Below are positions 35,913 through 47,489 of a stretch of 64,000 nucleotides of DNA, piece after piece. The position numbers were made by a program, and so were the translations under genes. The number at the start of each line of letters is the position of its first letter. Position 1 is the stretch's first letter. The DNA lies in assembly GCF_000801105.2 (NCBI RefSeq), contig NC_079516.1, positions 50,079,265 through 50,143,264 on the forward strand, written 5' to 3'. Origin of the DNA: Raphanus sativus (taxonomy: Eukaryota > Streptophyta > Magnoliopsida > Brassicales > Brassicaceae). Under the pieces are notes generated by a model, which was given only the letters and a program-made list of their open reading frames with translations, was not told the DNA's origin and did no database searches.

Positions 35913-37120
35913 CTAGGATTTATGTGCCTGCATCAATTACAACAATAAGACTATCCACCACCAAACGAATGGGAGATCATAAAGTATGATGAGGGATTAA
36001 GAGTTTGGTTTGGTTTGGTTCTAGACAACATCTAATCTAGAATAGAGTAAGCTCTGTTCTTTCGTCTCTCATTGTTTCGTCTTCGTTGCATAGAAAAAAA
36101 GGTTTATGGTGAATAAAATTTAATATTCATTAAAAAAAACTATCTTTTACTGTGAGTTTACTTAATTTTTATTTTTCTTCATATCCATACGGAGTCAACT
36201 TTTTGCATCATCTTGTGATAAATCGGTCACTAACTAATTCATGATTTGTTGGGTCTTTTTATGGGATCAATTTGTTCGGTTGGACCATTAAGAGACTAAG
36301 AGAGTGAAGTGGAGGTGGCAAATGGTGCTTTTTGAAGTCGGTAAATAATGTATTTGTTATCTTTGCTTTTTGGAATTTTAAAAATATAAAAATTAGTTTT
36401 AATACTGTTAAGAAATTATTTTAATTTTATAGTTCGAAAGTTCAAAGTGGATTAACATTAATATTAGTCTAAGTGGACAAGAATCCTAAAAATGATTCTA
36501 AAAAGACAATATGTAAGTTTTTTTATTCTTTATTAGCAAAACTCTTTTTAATTTAGACACACAAAAATACAGTATCAATAACTAAATGAGAATTCCGAAA
36601 TTTTTAGACATTTCTCAAATCATTAAGAATTTGAAGAAATCATTAAAGGCAAATATATTTGACAAGATTATATATTTCTTTGCAAAATATTTGTGCTTAT
36701 ACTCAAACTCGAGATAGAGATGATAAGAAGCGCAATACCACTTACTTAGTACGAAGCAGAGCAAAATATATTTTGAAGTTGGGTGTAGTGGGGTGAGGGA
36801 AGAAGATAGCGAGAGAGATGCAATTTAGAGGAGAGACGAAGAGAACTTAGCAGTTGTTGTTAACCTAATCAAATGATCCACAGGAAATGTAAAAAGGAAA
36901 AAAAACTTGCAAATTGTTGTGACCAATACTACATAGTAAGAGAATAATTGCTTCCTAAGAAGTCAACATAGAAGAAGTGACAGACAGATATTAAGAAAGT
37001 CAACATAGAGAATAAGTGACAGATACAACGTCAACATAAAGAAACGATAGATAATAATTAGTCTTGGATAGATAATGAAATCTTGGATAGAGAATGATGC
37101 GAATGATTAGATCTTCTTGA
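35913..37120. other. Intergenic, 3' flank of the papain-like gene near its end
   Basis: AT-rich DNA. From about 36800 it aligns with 43330-43700 (ATTTAGAGGAGAGACGAAG, CATAGAGAATAAGTGACAGA), the shared 3' flank of the duplicated papain-like genes. Confidence 0.5.
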
Positions 37121-38263
37121 TCACACCTAAGACGCAAACAAACAATACAAACATTAATTAACTACTAAAAGACAATATTATAATTTAAAGGGAAGCAAAC
37201 AAAGAGAAGTTTACCTTCAACTCCACAACTTCTCGGAGTAAACATTTTCCCCGAGCCAAGCGAACGAAACCCTCGTCCCCAAATGTATCCCCACGGCTTT
37301 CAAGTGCCTCCCAGAATTCTTTGATCCTTGAGCCATCCACTTCTACACCTTTCCCGTATAGAACCACACAGTGCCTAATAAATCGTTCGTAGAGACGCAT
37401 CTGACACTCGTCATCTGTTGGACTGAAGATACCCTGAAATTCATTTGTTTTTTGTATTAAACAAGATATCAAGAAAAATATTACAACAACTATGTAAGAG
37501 AATAATTACTTACTTGTCCCGAGGCCGCCACAAATTTTTCCTCGTAGCTAGGAAAGACGTCGAAGGCTACAACAACAGGCCCCTTCACTAGTAGATTCTC
37601 AATCAGCCTCTCAAACTCATCTTGCTCGACTTGATCAAAGCCCCTTGGCCTGTGGTGTACTATCATTCTCCTCACAAAGTTTTCTTCCATGAAAGGAATC
37701 AAGTCTTCTAGACAATCAACACCATGAGATTCAGATTGGTATTGAGAATCCACACCATCTAGGAGCATTTCGAGAGTCAAACGTGCTCTATCAGATTCTT
37801 TTAACGTAACCAATGCAGATTGACCTCTGAATAAGGCTATAGCCCAACATGTATCTGTAAAGAAAAACAGTAAAGATCATCATTGTTATCATATACTAAA
37901 ACATAAACAATCAGCACAAAGTATTATACATCACCTAAATCATCTTCTTGGATAAGAGGTTCGGGAACAGTGTCTGCGTTCTTTTCTCTCCAAGTAAAAA
38001 GAAACTCTGTCCTCCTGGCAGCATTAAGGATCTGATAACATAAAAAAAAAGGATTTGAAACCATTAAGCATTTAACCCAAACAAGTCAACACCATTGTAT
38101 CCAATTCATACGAAAACATGACAACTGAAAATTACACACATACCGTCCATTTGTTACACTCATTCGGACCAAGTCTTCGAAAGTGACTCACAAGGTCTTG
38201 TTCTGTCACTAAATTGTTGTGGAATTGTGTAACAATTAAGGCAATCTCTTGAAATAGTCTCAT
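37121..38263 (-). CDS. Papain-like (C1A) protein, copy 1, keeps nucleophile Cys
   Basis: Five minus-strand exons (38144-38263, 37935-38031, 37514-37854, 37215-37433, 37121-37126) join to 260 aa. The last exon is only GTG TGA. Papain-family landmarks appear in order: DTCWAIAL (Cys75-Trp76; papain CGSCWAF), GPVVVAFDVFPSYEE (papain GPVSVAID), RHCVVLYGKG (His207; papain NHAV..GYG), and EFWEALESRG...FGDEGFVRLARG (papain YW.VKNSWG..WG..GY.RI.RG). In the last block the catalytic Asn is Glu231 and the NSWG turn is ESRG. It has no signal peptide and only a short N-terminus. It is therefore probably a catalytically weak or dead cytosolic or nuclear member of a crucifer C1A-like family. Its 5' flank is copied from the RRM gene R2. 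Confidence 0.7.
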
Positions 38264-38449
38264 ATTTCCTGTCACGACAATTAGAAAGTGATTAAAGGAC
38301 CATCGTTATATGTTAAAAAGTCAACATCTAATAAGCTAAAAAAAAAAGAAGTAGAGAAACGAGGAAGAATCTTTACCCAATGTGAATGAGAGTTTGAGAG
38401 AACAGCCGATTGATGATATTGATGTTAGGGTTCTGGATTCAGATGTGTT

Positions 38450-39020
38450 GGACCGGTTAGCAAAGGATCTGTAGACTCAACGGATGTTTCAGCCAAAACA
38501 AAAAATACAATTAGTAGTGAAAACAAAAGGAAAATTGGCTAAAGAGGTGACTAAATAATGCAGCAAGCGATAAAGAGAGTTGAGAAACAGAGTCATGTGC
38601 TTTATTTTAAAAAATGTACAGTCCATATAATAGTGATCGGGTAGTTTCCAAATTATGGTCGAAATGGTGTATATACACCCTAATTTCTCTTATTATAAAG
38701 CCAAAAAAACAACGATAATTGTGATAAATAAAACCCTTTAATCTCTTCAATACGGACTAAAGTCCAAACCGAACTAAGCCCATAAGACCAACTAGAAAGT
38801 TTAAAATAGTAGATCTACGCTACATCACTAAAAGGAAGAAGAACATTACGTGAGAGGATGGTGCGGAGTATCTCTTTGAGCTAGATCTAGTCCATGATTT
38901 AGGTCAAAAGAGACGAGAAAGACTACGACGGCAGTTGCGACATGAGACAGACTACCAAGGCAGCTTCCATTATATCGGTGTTGTGTGAGCTGGGCCTTTG
39001 TTGGGCCTTTCACTTTTTAT
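38450..39020 (-). pseudogene. R2-derived promoter, exon 1 and exon 2 remnants upstream of copy 1
   Basis: The stretch at about 38470-38560 aligns with R2 exon 2/intron 1 (GGATCTGTAG..TTTCAGCC; GGAAAATTGGCTAAAGAGGT). The stretch at 38850-38900 aligns with R2 exon 1, now reading ATG GAC TAG ATC TAG, so two stops replace Gln and Lys. The R2 promoter block follows at 38870-39020. A 190-bp insert at 38563-38752 is absent from the second copy. These remnants probably serve as 5' leader for the papain-like gene. Confidence 0.6.
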
Positions 39021-39433
39021 TGTTCTTTTTCTTGGCATCAAAATTCCCCCAACATATCGTGTCGTCGCACACATGACATTAACTTGAGGACGTATAACCT
39101 TAAATGTGAAGAAAATTATTGAAACAAAAACTGCCAAAAAATTTAGAAACAAATTGTTTTTTTTTATAAAACATACAATAGTTTTTTTTCATAGTACCAT
39201 TTCATAATGATTTGATTCCTAATAAAATTTTAAACTAACCAAAAGTATTATAATTTTATGAAGATATAGCTAAAATATGATTTCTCGTTTTTCCTTCTTG
39301 AACAAAATATAATGTCTCGTTTTCTTATAATTATGCATATTTTTCATAAAATATAGATTCTCTTAAACACTAATTATAAAACTAATATCTCAAAAAAACT
39401 AATATGTTTTCTCAACAAATTTGGATTATATGC

Positions 39434-40108
39434 TAGGGGTGGGCATTTTACCTGATACCCGAACCCGTATCCAAACTCGACTGAAAAAACCCGAACCGAA
39501 ACCGAATCGAAGTAGCAAAATACCCGAACGGGTAGGAGAGATTGGATATCCGAACCCGAACGGGTAATACCCGAACCCGAATGGATATCCGAAGATAACC
39601 GAACATATGTATACTTAGGTCTATTTTCCTAGTTTACTTCTTTAATTTTATTCAAAATGTTTATTTTTATTATGCACATAGTTCAAATTAGATAATTTTC
39701 ATATAATTGGAAAAAGGTGAATTTTTACTCACTTAAAATGCATGTCAAGATTTTTATTTCATGCATTAACAAAAATTATATCCAAAATTTAAAAATAATA
39801 ATCAATTTATTATCTTTTGTTTGTAAAATGTTATCTTCAAATTTATTAATCATTCGATTATTAAAAAATAAAAAATCAGTTAAGTGAAATTTATATTTTT
39901 TAAATACAAAAAAACTTGAGAAATGAAAAATTTAATAGTTTTTTTCAAAATCTAAATATCTGAAAATCCGACCCGAAATATCCGAAACCGAACTAAAAAT
40001 ATTCGAACCCGACCCGAAGTAAAGAAATACCCGAACGGGTATTACACTCCTATACCGAAATACCCGAAAATCCGAAATACCCGATCCGTACCCGAACGCC
40101 CACCCCTA
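39434..40108. mobile_element. hAT-type element, 675 bp, 8-bp target duplication
   Basis: The ends TAGGGGTGGGC and GCCCACCCCTA are inverted. They are flanked by TTATATGC at 39426-39433 and 40109-40116. The paralogous segment has a single TTATATGC at 45787-45794 with no insert, a clean empty site. Subterminal DNA holds many CCCGAAC/GGGTA words. No transposase frame was seen, so it is non-autonomous. Confidence 0.9.
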
Positions 40109-40344
40109 TTATATGCTACATATCTGAAAATGAAAATGACAACCAAATCTCCGAAACCGTCACAACCGCTCTCCCCACCCGGCGTCCCAATCTTTCCATA
40201 TCATTCATTTGTTTGATCCGATAGAGTTTTTAATAAACGTTACATGTTGTGGATCTGTGACCTATTTTTTTTTTTGTTTTATAAGTATATATGGTTTTAC
40301 AACTTTTGTTTAATCTTTAGATTCTTGGAAGTTTTTAATCTTTA

Positions 40345-40440
40345 GATGGTTTACAAGACAGAACCTCTACGTTCCTGTTTTTGTTTCCAAGCTGTCGCTT
40401 ATGCCATATGGCGTGAGAGAAACACTCGTTGCGTGGGATA
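40345..40440 (+). pseudogene. Short LINE ORF2 zinc-binding-domain fragment
   Basis: Plus-strand translation near 40355-40435 gives QAVAYAIWRERNTRCVG, the typical IWxERNxR motif at the end of plant LINE reverse transcriptase zinc-binding domains. Nothing on either side extends it. Confidence 0.45.
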
Positions 40441-41269
40441 GCCTCCTCATTATCTTTCTGGACAAGCAAATTCGAAACAGAAACTCTTCCTTGAGAAAGA
40501 AGCCTGGAAGTAAATATGAAAAGGTCATGGAGTTAGTTGTGGTTTGGCAGTAGATGATTCTTTCAAATTCTTCTCTAAAGATATTGTAGGTTTTATTTCT
40601 CTTGTCAACAAAAGGTACAATAGTTTGTACAAAGGTTGAAGTGAATAAATTTAAAATTCTTTCAAAGAAAAAAGAAACAGAGTATAATAGTGTTGGAAGG
40701 GTTTGGGATTTTTTTCGAGATTTGAGATTTGTTTCTTGGATCTTGTAGCCATCTCTTTCGAATTGTTCATGAGTAACGTACATATGAAAGAGTCAAACTT
40801 GATGCATCTCTGTACGTAGTTGTTGTATCTGTGTCTTAAATCTCGGTACGGTATGTTTTTTCGGGTATTTGCCTCAATACGTTTTCTTTTCTATTTTTCT
40901 TCTAACCTAACGACGGCTGTTCACGACAAGACGTAGCGGATCCCATAGGAAGTTTAACAGCCCATCATAGATGCAATGCAAGAGATAACAAATGAAGGTT
41001 CTTTAACAGAGATGCAAGAGATGACAAATGCAAGAGATGACAAATGAAGGTTCTTTAACATTTTGTTGGTACATAGTAAGAAAAAACAAAGACATGAAAC
41101 TGAGGATAGGATTTAAAATTCAAAAAGAAATGTAATTTTCTAGTATCTCAAATGATTATGGATGAGCTGAACAATGCGTTTGCTTTCTTGGGTGTTTCAT
41201 CTACGTCCAATGAGAAGTGGACTAACGTGTTCTGAAATTGGCCGCTGCGTTCGGAAGATAGTGCAGTAG

Positions 41270-42540
41270 CTTGAACATCTGAGTTTTGTGATCTGGTCTC
41301 GGCTTACAATGGGATTAGCAATTAAACTACTTTTCACTTTTGGAACGGAAAGAGTCCAATTAATGTAAAACCTCGAGGTCGTAGACCTCAGTTAACAATG
41401 GACAAAAAAAAAATCTAACTTCTCAACATATCTTTAATCTAGTCGTACCACGAACACAGAAGAAGGAAAAAAAACGATATCTTCAACTAGCTGCATGGGC
41501 GAACCTACGTTAAACAAGGTGGGGGCAGCTGCCATCATAAAAAACAACAAATAATTTTATTTGCCTAGGAAATATTAGAAGTTATGCAGCATAGTTGGTA
41601 TATATCTTTACTATGCCCCTACTAAACCACCGATCACATTCCCATCTAACTCTTTTTTTACCTGTTATTTATTATTCCCTAATTTTCTATTTTGGCTATT
41701 ATATATTTCTTCTTCTTTAGCTTATCTTTTTTTAGTTTTCTTTTTATCGTTTTTAGTTTAGTTTTATGATTTTCCTTTTTGGTCACCTATTATATTCTTT
41801 TTGTTTTCCTTTTCTCTCACATTACATTTTTTGTATTTTTATTCTTTGGTACTTTTCCGTTCAAAATCAACTTTGTATTAAAAAATTTCTTTACCAAATC
41901 GTAGAAGATAATTTAATAGTTTGATTCATCGATTATATTCCTTTGTTTGTAAAAGGATTTTTTTGTATCATTTTATTAGTTTCTTTTTCTTTTGAAAAAT
42001 ATAAAAATATATATAATTATCAAATAAATATATATATATATATAGATATATATTAATAATTATTTTTTTGCCCCCATTCAAAATGTTTTCTAGATCCGCC
42101 ACTGACTAGCTGCCAACAACATCGTTTTCTTATAGTCACTTTAACTTCGTCACTTGTAATATATGATCTCTGTATAAAGTTTATGAGTTTGGGAAGAAAC
42201 AACTTTTTAAAATAAGTGGGAAAATGTCAAATGGTAACTTGCGCCGCAAACTTGAACCTTTAAAAGGAAGGTTTTAGTTTGAAGTGTGAACGGCTTACCA
42301 AAAAGATTTATATTATTAGCCTAATAGTATTAGGTGATACTTAGGGTTTTGGCTTAGGGCACAAGTTTTATCAGAAGATAACGAGCTTGGGAAGAAAGTT
42401 TTAACCGCAAAGAAAACAATAAAATAATAAACTAATGAAACTCAAGTTTTAACCGCAAAGAAAACAATAAAATAACATTCAAAGTTTTCAGAAAAAGTTT
42501 ATCAGAAGATAACGAGCTTGGGAAGAAAGTTTCCTTCAAA
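41270..42540 (+). repeat. Second copy of the DREB2E upstream region, without the gene
   Basis: It matches 26860-27525 phrase by phrase (see that entry), but the DREB2E coding region does not follow. Near the 3' side GATAACGAGCTTGGGAAGAA and AACCGCAAAGAAAACAATAA occur twice (42375-42420 and 42445-42530), a small local duplication. Confidence 0.6.
41494..42104. mobile_element. hAT-type element, 611 bp, TSD ACTAGCTG
   Basis: The left end CATGGGCGAACCTACG and right end CTAGATCCGCCACTG are imperfect inverted repeats of the plant hAT type (CAGTGGCGGATCTAG when reversed). They are flanked by ACTAGCTG at 41486-41493 and 42105-42112. The related segment at 27060-27110 lacks the insert. The interior is T-rich with a (TA)n run at 42027-42046 and no transposase frame. 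Confidence 0.88.
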
Positions 42541-43385
42541 AGCAAACACGTCTATCAGTTAAAAATGGTAGCTTGCACAGTAAGCCAAAACCATAAGAAG
42601 GAAGTTACCAATTGTGAATTGTTCCCCAAAAGTTTATATTATAGTTTTTTCGAGAGAAAAAAGAACGGGCTTCTATTCTGTGTCCCACCGCTTCTATTCT
42701 GTGTCGGTTTGGTTTTGTTATGGGTTAAAAATTGTATTTTTGGTTTGGTCTGCTTGTAACTCTGAGCCCATTGGGCTATGAATGAATTTCAAACGTCAAC
42801 AAAAATATATAACCTGGTAAAGGAATATCGAGCCGAAATTCTACTTGTAAATAAAAAATGAGGATTGTTCAAGCGTGTCTTCTTGGACTGAGTCTTTTGT
42901 AGCATATCTTGAAGAGTTTATTGGCAATGAAAGTGAAGCAAGTTATGGAACTAGTAGTCTCTGTGCCATTTGTTTTGTTGCTCAACGACATTGTTTTTTT
43001 TTTCCTCCCTTTTGGCCATTGCGTCTCTTGTTATCACTGCGGTACAAAGTAAGTGTCTATATCAAATCTACTGTATTGTTGAATCGCCTTATTCTGTGTT
43101 GAGATTGATCCAAAGTACCTAACATTGTGATAGATAATATGCCCACAGGATTCGAAGAAGCTGCTGGGATTTGTCCAATCCGTAGAAAGAAGTTGAAGAA
43201 GGTGAAGCTAATCAGTGTAATGTTGAAAATACCTCCTCATAAACAATAATAAAATTATACTCTCATTTATAATTGACAAGTCTCAGAGAAATTTTTTTTT
43301 TCTTTTTTTTTTCACTTGACCACCAATTTCGAGAGAGCCTCAATTTAGAGGAAAGACGAAGCGAACTTAGCAACCATTGTTAGTT
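42541..43385. other. Unassigned stretch with short ORFs
   Basis: Plus-strand open stretches at 42565-42759 and 42875-43102 are rich in hydrophobic residues (for example PPLLFCVGLVLLWVKNC), but I recognise nothing in them. TTCTATTCTGTGTC is repeated directly at 42671 and 42692. Confidence 0.25.
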
Positions 43386-43490
43386 AATCTAATCACATGA
43401 TCCCACGGAAATGATAAAATAATCTAATCACATGATCCCACGGAAATGATAAAATAATCTAATCACATGATCCCACGGAAATGATAAAAA
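43386..43490. repeat. Three tandem copies of a 35-bp unit
   Basis: The unit begins AATCTAATCACATGATCCCA and repeats at 43386, 43421 and 43456 with no mismatch that I can see. The paralogous 3' flank at about 36865 has only one related copy, so the expansion happened after duplication. Confidence 0.9.
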
Positions 43491-43699
43491 AGAAAAGCCT
43501 TGCAAATTGTTGTCACCAAATATTACATAATAAGGGAACAATTGTCTGCTTAACAGTCGATTCAAATTAACTAGCGTGACAGATACATTAAGAAAGTTCA
43601 CATACAGAAGAAGTAACAGATACGTTAAGATAGTCAACTTAAAGAAACGATAGATAATGAAGTTTTGGATAGATAATGATGCCACTGATGAGATCTTGA

Positions 43700-44837
43700 T
43701 CAAACCTAAAACATGAATAAACATTATGTACATTAATTAACTTACTAAAAAAGCGAGTATTGTTATTCAAATGGAAACAAACAGTGAGAAATTTACCTTC
43801 AACTCCACAACTTCTCTGATTACACAGTGATGCCGAGCCAATCGAACGAAGCCCTCGTCTCCAAACTCCTCCCCACGGCTTTCAAGCCCTTCCCAAAATT
43901 CTTGGATATCTGAGCCCTGCACTTGTACTCCTTTCCCAAACAAAACGATACAATGCCTCGGAAATGTTTGATATGCACGCATATGATGCTCGTCAGGTGT
44001 TGGCTTGAATATTCCCTGAAAAATTCATTTGTATTGTTTTAAATATAAAGATAAATTATATAACATAATAATTACAGTTTTGTGTTTAAAAATTATACTT
44101 ACTTGTCCCATGTTTAACGTGAACTCTTCGTCATAGCTCGGAAAGACGTCAAAAGATGCTACCACCGGTCCTCTGACTAACAGATATTCAATTAGACTCT
44201 CAAACTTGTTTTGATCATCTTCATCATTTCCTCTTGGCCTGTGGTGAACGACCATCTGCCTCACATAATTTCCTTCAACCATGAAAGATCTTACATCTTC
44301 TAGACGATCTACCGCACAAGTTTCGGATTGATAATGAATAGGGACACCTTCCAGGAGCATCTTGGTAGTTAAAAGTGCTCTATCAGAGTTCTCTAATTTA
44401 ACCAAGGCAGATTGGGCTGTAGATAAGCTTATAGCCCAAGAAGATTCTGTAAAAAAAAACACTAAAGATAATCATAATCATCATATTAAACACACAAAAA
44501 AATCATCACGAAAGTATTAAACATTACCCAAATCTTCTGGCTGGTCAACAGGTGTCGGAACTATGTCTTGCCTCCTTTCTCTCCAAGTAGAAAGAAATTC
44601 TGTCAAGCTGGCGTTATGGAACTGATAACATTTAAGAAAAAAAAAAATTGAAAACAAGTCAACACCACTGTATCCAATTCCATATGAAAACAGCACAAAT
44701 GAAAATTACACACATACGTTCCATTTGTTGCAAACGTCCTGACTCAGACCTTGAAAGTAACTCTCAAGGTGTTCTTCTGCCCCTGCCCTCTCGTGACATT
44801 GTATAACAAAGTTCGAAATCGCAGCAAAAGAAGTCAT
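43700..44837 (-). CDS. Papain-like (C1A) protein, copy 2, nucleophile Cys changed to Ser
   Basis: Exons 44718-44837, 44528-44621, 44103-44446, 43797-44015 and 43700-43705 (GTT TGA) rebuild a 260-aa protein with the same exon plan as copy 1. The landmarks are ESSWAISLSTAQSA (Ser74 where copy 1 has Cys75; TCT for TGT), GPVVASFDVFPSYDE, RHCIVLFGKG (His207) and EFWEGLESRG..FGDEGFVRLAR (Glu for Asn). Start MTSFAAISNFVIQ matches the position of the copy 1 start. The frame is intact but both nucleophile and Asn are missing, so hydrolysis is very unlikely. A binding or regulatory role, or recent loss of constraint, are the alternatives. It is a tandem duplicate about 6.6 kb from copy 1. Confidence 0.7.
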
Positions 44838-44979
44838 GATTTCCTGTGTGAGAAGTTGGTTAAAGGACAATCGATGACATGTTAAAGAATCTCGCATCTA
44901 ATAAGCTACAAAAGTAGAGAGGTGAGAATAGCTTACCCAGTGAACAGAGGGATGATCGATGTTAATATTGATGTTAGGG

Positions 44980-45830
44980 TTCTGGTCTCTCGATTCAGAT
45001 GTATTGGACCGATTTTCAAAGGATCTGTAGCCTCATCAGCTGCTTCAGCCTAAACAAACCCCAAAACAAAAATACAGTTAATATTGCAAACGAAAGGAAA
45101 ATTGGCTAAAAGAGGTGACTAAAGTCCAAACCGAACTAAGCCCATGAGACCAACTAGAAAAGTTTAAAATAGTAGATCTATGCTACATCACTAAAAGGAA
45201 GAAGAACATTACGTGAGAGGATGGTGCGGAGTATCTCTTTGAGCTAGATCTAGTCCATGATTTAGGTCAAAAGAGACGAGAAAGACTACGACGGCAGTTT
45301 CGACATGAGACGGACTACCAAGGCAGCTTCTTTTATATCGGTGTTGTGTGGGCTGGGCCTTTGTTGGGCCTTCACTTTTTATCGTTCTTTTTCTTGGCAT
45401 CAAAATTCCCCAAACATATCCGTGTCGTCGCACACATGACATTAACTTGAGGACGTATAACCTTAAATAAATGTGAAGAAAATTATTGAAACAAAAACTG
45501 CCAAAAATTTAGAAACAAATTGTTTTTTTTTTTATAAAACATACAATAGTTTTTTTTTCATAGTACGATTTCATAATGATTTGATTCCTAATAAAATTTT
45601 AAACTAACCAAAAGTATTATAATTCTCGTTTTTCCTTCTTGAACAAAATATAATGTCTCGTTTTCTTATAATTATGCATATTTTTCATAAAATATAGATT
45701 CTCTTAAACACTAAGCATTTGAGTTGGACCTAATCATAAAACTTAATATCTCAAAAATACTAATATGTTTTCTCAACAAATTTGGATTATATGCTACATA
45801 TCTGAAAATGAAAATGACAAATATTAAAAA
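44980..45830 (-). pseudogene. R2-derived 5' region upstream of copy 2
   Basis: The minus strand at about 45015-45055 reads AEAADEATDPLK, the counterpart of R2 exon 2 AEAAADATDSLQK. The region near 45200-45262 is the R2 exon 1 counterpart, with the same two stops as upstream of copy 1 (ATG GAC TAG ATC TAG). The R2 promoter block follows, then 450 bp matching 39020-39433. The shared stops show that this chimera existed before the pair was duplicated. Confidence 0.6.
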
Positions 45831-46750
45831 TCTGTTAAATTTTTTAGGAAAAATATAAAAAAACGGAAAAGTTATCTCTAATATTTATATTGGTTCACAA
45901 TTTGATAACATGTTTATTATCCCCTTTCTTTATGCTTTGGCCACGTACCGTCACCATTTTGTTTATATTTACCTCCCCTGTATCTAAATTAGAAATATAA
46001 ATAATAGTCAAATATTTTGTTCCCCTCTCTTATTCACTTACAAATTAGAAATAGTCCAGTATTTTGTTCGTACTCTTGAAATAACTATTATATATACTTT
46101 TGGAATGCAAGCTTGTTTTATCTACTACAGTAATAACTTAAATCAATTAGTGAGGAAACCTAATAATAGCTTAAAATGTATTTTGTTTATAGCAGTGCTA
46201 CCAAGAAGCATATCATGGAACAATTGAGTATATAACTGAACCAATTAAGTCTTGGAATTTTCAAGAAGAAATGTATATGTTTCTTTTGTTAGACTAAAGC
46301 AAAATGGTTTAAAATAATAATAAGGCTTTGGGTTTGTAACATTTTTATTTCTTTTTAATACGAAAAATCAGTTCAAAAAAAAAAAAAGACAGTTCTTCCA
46401 CATCCGCTATCCAAGAAAGAGGTGACAACTTGAGTCACCAAAGAAATATATTTACTGGATACAATGTGTCAAACTCTATCCCCAGTAATTTAGTTGTTCT
46501 ATAATCTGAATTGATAAATACTTACTTGGCCTGAAAAGAGATTTCTATCCGAATTAATTAAGCATCACTACAAAAAGAAAAAAGAAAAAAAAGAAGATTC
46601 TGTGATTACTGATCATTAGCTCTCTAAGCCCTAACTCTCGATAACCTATCTATGCACAATGTCAGATATATGACACTTCAACTTTAACAGGATCAATAGC
46701 AAATTAGACCTGAATATGAATAATGTATGTAGCTGACATTATGGGCATTT
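45831..46750. other. Intergenic, nothing recognised
   Basis: AT-rich DNA. The 45835-45990 stretch has no exon-like content and no paired repeat ends were found. Confidence 0.3.
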
Positions 46751-46753
46751 CTT

Positions 46754-46965
46754 TCAAAAATGGAGGTCATGTGTTTTCAAAGCTTGTTTAGCTGTTTCAG
46801 AGGAAGAAGCTACGATTGTTGCGACTCTTCCAAGGTTTGAAAACCTCAGAGGACAGTACTTTTTGGAGAGTCTCCATAGAGATTGATGTGGTAAGTCTCC
46901 GAGTTGGTGCAAGTTTCCAATGATCGGAAAACCAGGAGTTACACGCAAATTGGGAGAGACATGTA
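46754..46965 (-). pseudogene. Cytochrome P450 (CYP71B-type) N-terminal fragment
   Basis: The minus-strand frame reads [40 protein letters not shown] and TIVASSSETAKQALKTHDLH. This is the proline-rich hinge and first helices of CYP71B proteins ([32 protein letters not shown]). The membrane anchor, I-helix, ExxR and heme-binding FxxGxRxCxG are absent, and the upstream ATG is out of frame. A further piece with CYP71-like character may lie at 47300-47470, but I could not confirm it. Confidence 0.85.
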
Positions 46966-47489
46966 TTCCTATATATAGTTACATCTCCTGATCATCCTTC
47001 CTCGCTCTCGTGAGTAACTGGATTTTCCTCTAATCTCACCATCGACCGTTATAAAACAGCTAGTGCAGACTTTTCTCCCAATGGACTTTCATACGTCTCA
47101 AGTGTTCCTCTTGCTACACATTTCTTTTATGCATTTGATCTATCAGCCAAAGCAAAAAATGGAGTCTATGGAGTAAAAAGGAAGTCCAAAATGATATATC
47201 TAACTAAAAAGTAAACATCCAATTTATAAATATACCTTTCTACACCAGTTGCGATCACCATCCACCATCTTAAGAGCTGGACCTTGGGGACCAGTAATGT
47301 CGCACTTCCTACTGACTTATATTTTGCCGTTATAATTGGAGCGCACGTAGGAAATGTCCTTGCCTTGACATTGCTCCATCAGTGTGCTTATGAGAGAACT
47401 CCAGAGGATCCAACAATGTTTTCCTATCAAATTCTCGAATGCCTCCTTCGCTTCCTCTGTTGACGTTATCTGGATCATGAGAAGTGGCA

